From assembly GCA_013399875.1 (NCBI GenBank), contig VXAZ01009309.1, forward strand, positions 2,376,202 to 2,440,201: DNA of 64,000 nt, given 5' to 3'. Positions 61,850-64,000 of the stretch are shown piece after piece. Every line of letters begins with the position of its first letter. Within the stretch, counting starts at the first letter, position 1. Source of the stretch: Gymnorhina tibicen. Its lineage: Eukaryota > Chordata > Aves > Passeriformes > Artamidae. Both the position numbers and the translations under genes were made by a program. The notes under the pieces were generated by a model. That model did not search any database and was not told where the DNA came from. It worked only from the letters and a program-made list of their open reading frames with translations.

Positions 61850-62110
61850 CAATGATTTACTACTTATACAGAGAAATATTTGCCAAATGCAAGGCGTTCA
61901 CCTTGGTGCATGACAAAGGCTATTATTTTAACTATGATACTTGATCCTCTTTGTAATTAAACTGATTAATTCACAACAATAGAGTCTATATCGCCTAATA
62001 CTTTTAATTAACAAAGTGTTGTACATATACTGGCAGAGCATTACTGGCATGCTTCCTAGGCAATACACTTAATTCTGTAATAAATTATTAGGACAAATGA
62101 CTAAGATACA
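61850..62110. promoter_or_regulatory. AT-rich segment resembling a conserved noncoding element
   Basis: Repeat-free AT-rich DNA with AATTAAACTGATTAATTC, CTTTTAATTAACAAAG and ACTTAATTCTGTAATAAATT, and no CpG apart from isolated sites. Texture suggests selective constraint, not tested. Confidence 0.4.
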
Positions 62111-62427
62111 TTGCACCCTGGAAGAGACTGTCAGGAGAGAAGGACTTCAGACTCTTGGGCACTGGTTGGATCATCATGGAGCAGAACAGAGCCTGGGGAA
62201 GGTAAACTGTGTGTAAGTACAACACTGACAGCTACAGCACCTCCAGGAAGAGCTGACTGCAGAGCCAGTCCTGCTCCTGCCAGCCCCAGTGACTCAAGAC
62301 TGGGGTCACCAGCCAATGTAGGGACACCCCAGGAAGGAAAAGAGTGGAGTTACCAGAGGAAGAAAGCACCAAAATGGAAACAGCAGGACTTGGCCCTTGG
62401 CACGTGCTGGACTTCAGGGGTTAGAGG

Positions 62428-62452
62428 TGACCAATGCTTTTATGATTGGTCA
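62428..62452. promoter_or_regulatory. Inverted pair of CCAAT boxes
   Basis: TGACCAAT and ATTGGTCA form a perfect 8-bp inverted repeat around a 9-base spacer. Two opposed CCAAT boxes at this spacing could bind NF-Y. There is no nearby gene start to support promoter use. Confidence 0.35.
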
Positions 62453-64000
62453 TTAGGTCTGGGAAGGAAACTATGTCTCGTAAAGTAAGACTATGAAGAT
62501 CAGGGGAAGGATTCTATATTTTCCCAGGTTTGTTACAAGTCAGTTAAGAGACAAATACCCTGGGGCTACATGCAAAGCAAAATTAATTCCTGCAACGTTT
62601 ATTGGATCACAGTTGAAGAACCTCAGAGTCAGAGGTCATCTGTGTTACTTTAAGACACAATCACTGGGGTCAAGCTAATTAGCACCAGGGATCACATCAC
62701 AGGCTTTTCCCTTTCCTCTTTGTTTCTGAGTCCTCTCTGACCTCTGGTCAGAGCCTCCCAGTCACCACTTGCCTCCAGTTGTGTGGCTGACACACCCGTG
62801 GCTTGGCTCAGACACTCAGCTGAAGAAACATCCAGGTTTCTTCTTCTTTCAGTTCAATTTGAAACCAGTCAAGAGACAATCCATGGCAAACACAACTGTA
62901 TCCCTCTCTCCAAAGGGTGGGAGCTGTTTGCTGGAGAGACATACCCAGAACTGATGCTGGTTCTAAGAGCCCCACAGCAGTCACAGCTGAAGGGTTTCCA
63001 GCAGCGTCCAGCTAGGGCTGAGCACATTCCCTCCTGCCCCTGGGCAATGTGGGCCAGCACCACTTCTCTGACTGGCAGATTCCAGCCTGCTGTGCTTGGT
63101 CAGCACATCACAAAGATGAGTTTCATGCAAAAGCTGAGCCTAGGCCCAGTCTCATAAATTTGTTATGCATTACATCCAATTAATGTAAATTATTACTGTG
63201 ACTAAATAATGGCTCTGCATCAGATAAGGGAATAATCGAAATCGAGCCTGAAAAGTCCCAAGGTCCAACTGAATTAACCCTTTCCCCTGACTCCACTGGA
63301 CCTGGTGTGAGAATTGGGTACCAGCCTGATTCCTTTGCCTTTGGAAAAGGAGACATGGGAAGGTAGTCCTGTCTCTGAGGCAGATTTAGTGTGGGCTTTG
63401 GTGGGGGGGTGGTCTGTGGCCAGAGTGCCCCAGGCAGGGAGCTTATGCTCATCAGAAATGCCTCCAAGTGTCTGTGCTGCTGAGACCTGGAGGGACCCTG
63501 GTGTGTTTTTCAAGGCAGAAGTGATCATCAATGTTTGCAATAATTCCTGGGCTCAGATTAAATGGAATAAAGGCATGAGTTCCGAGCAATAAATAAATAG
63601 TCCTCTCCCTGCCTCAACGTGCTTCTCATGGATTCATTCGCAAGCTTTCCTGCCTCTTCCTCCTTGCCTTGCTTGTGCCCAGCTCCTCGTGGTACCTGTT
63701 TTACCTTGGCAGAGCAGCCCACAAATCATAGTGACACACCAATCAAGAGATCTGGAAATTTTTACACCACTCTGCCTCTTGAAAGATGAGTCACCTTCTG
63801 CACCACGTTCCTGGGCATCCAGATAAATCTGTCACAAACTTCTCCTTCCCTCAAGGTGCAAAATTCTCTCCCTCTTTCAGCAGAGCTGTATTTCCTCCTT
63901 TTAAGCTCCTCTTTCTTGCCCCAACACACATTCCCACCTCTCAGCCATCTCAGTATATTTCTCTCTTTGTTCCTGTTTCACTGACAACTTCATCCTAATA

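Larger units (their letters stand above)
53879..64000. other. Noncoding DNA with several candidate regulatory blocks
   Basis: No gene or LINE fragment is seen in these 10 kb. AT-rich blocks occur at 54000-54280, 54540-54790, 59690-60180 and 63150-63250 besides those listed separately. A (GGAT)n-like stretch lies at 56815-56850. The 146-codon frame at 56978-57418 matches no family I know. Confidence 0.55.

Noticed and set aside
1..64000. Novel multi-gene system, retroviral provirus, CRISPR or RNA gene
   Set aside because: I found no LTR pairs, gag/pol/env frames, tRNA cloverleaf, rRNA segment or CRISPR-like spaced repeats. Only CR1 relics and simple repeats are present.

Overview
This window is vertebrate nuclear DNA, most likely from a bird. 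The evidence is repeated 3'-end fragments of the CR1 LINE family (the classic avian LINE 3' tail, in both orientations), a very low overall repeat load, GC-rich and CpG-rich patches as on avian microchromosomes, and one clear vertebrate gene. There are no operons, prokaryotic genes, CRISPR arrays, tRNAs or rRNAs. Almost all long open frames are chance products of GC-rich noncoding DNA.

The only protein-coding gene I can support is TMEM250 (C9orf69 in older human nomenclature) on the minus strand, with its intact 139-codon reading frame at 44153-44572 in a single exon. The sequence suggests a spliced 5' leader: an acceptor at 44697-44698, a candidate donor at 47876-47877 and a CpG-rich promoter region that runs into a 167-base assembly gap (47974-48140). 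A 51-bp tandem array follows the gap directly. A short upstream frame overlaps the TMEM250 start codon.

From memory of mammalian synteny (human 9q34.3), TMEM250 lies between NACC2 and LHX3, all on the same strand. If this holds here, the left part (about 1-26 kb) would be the 5' region or first intron of NACC2, with its promoter at the second CpG-rich patch (25620-26222 plus a 510-base gap), and 48-64 kb would be intergenic DNA on the 3' side of LHX3. I see no coding exon of either gene, so this is inference.

Layout: 1-25.6 kb noncoding with five or six CR1 fragments, a 24-bp minisatellite, a 96-bp tandem duplication and several AT-rich segments that look like conserved noncoding elements; 25.6-27.1 kb CpG-rich patch, gap and strongly T-rich low-complexity DNA; 27.1-44.1 kb noncoding with four CR1 fragments; 44.15-48.3 kb TMEM250; 48.3-64 kb gene-free, one CR1 fragment, one isolated GC-rich patch with good splice-donor matches (53.24-53.55 kb) and many AT-rich homeodomain/POU-motif clusters. 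The most interesting material is this last region, which is a reasonable place for LHX3 or TMEM250 regulatory elements.
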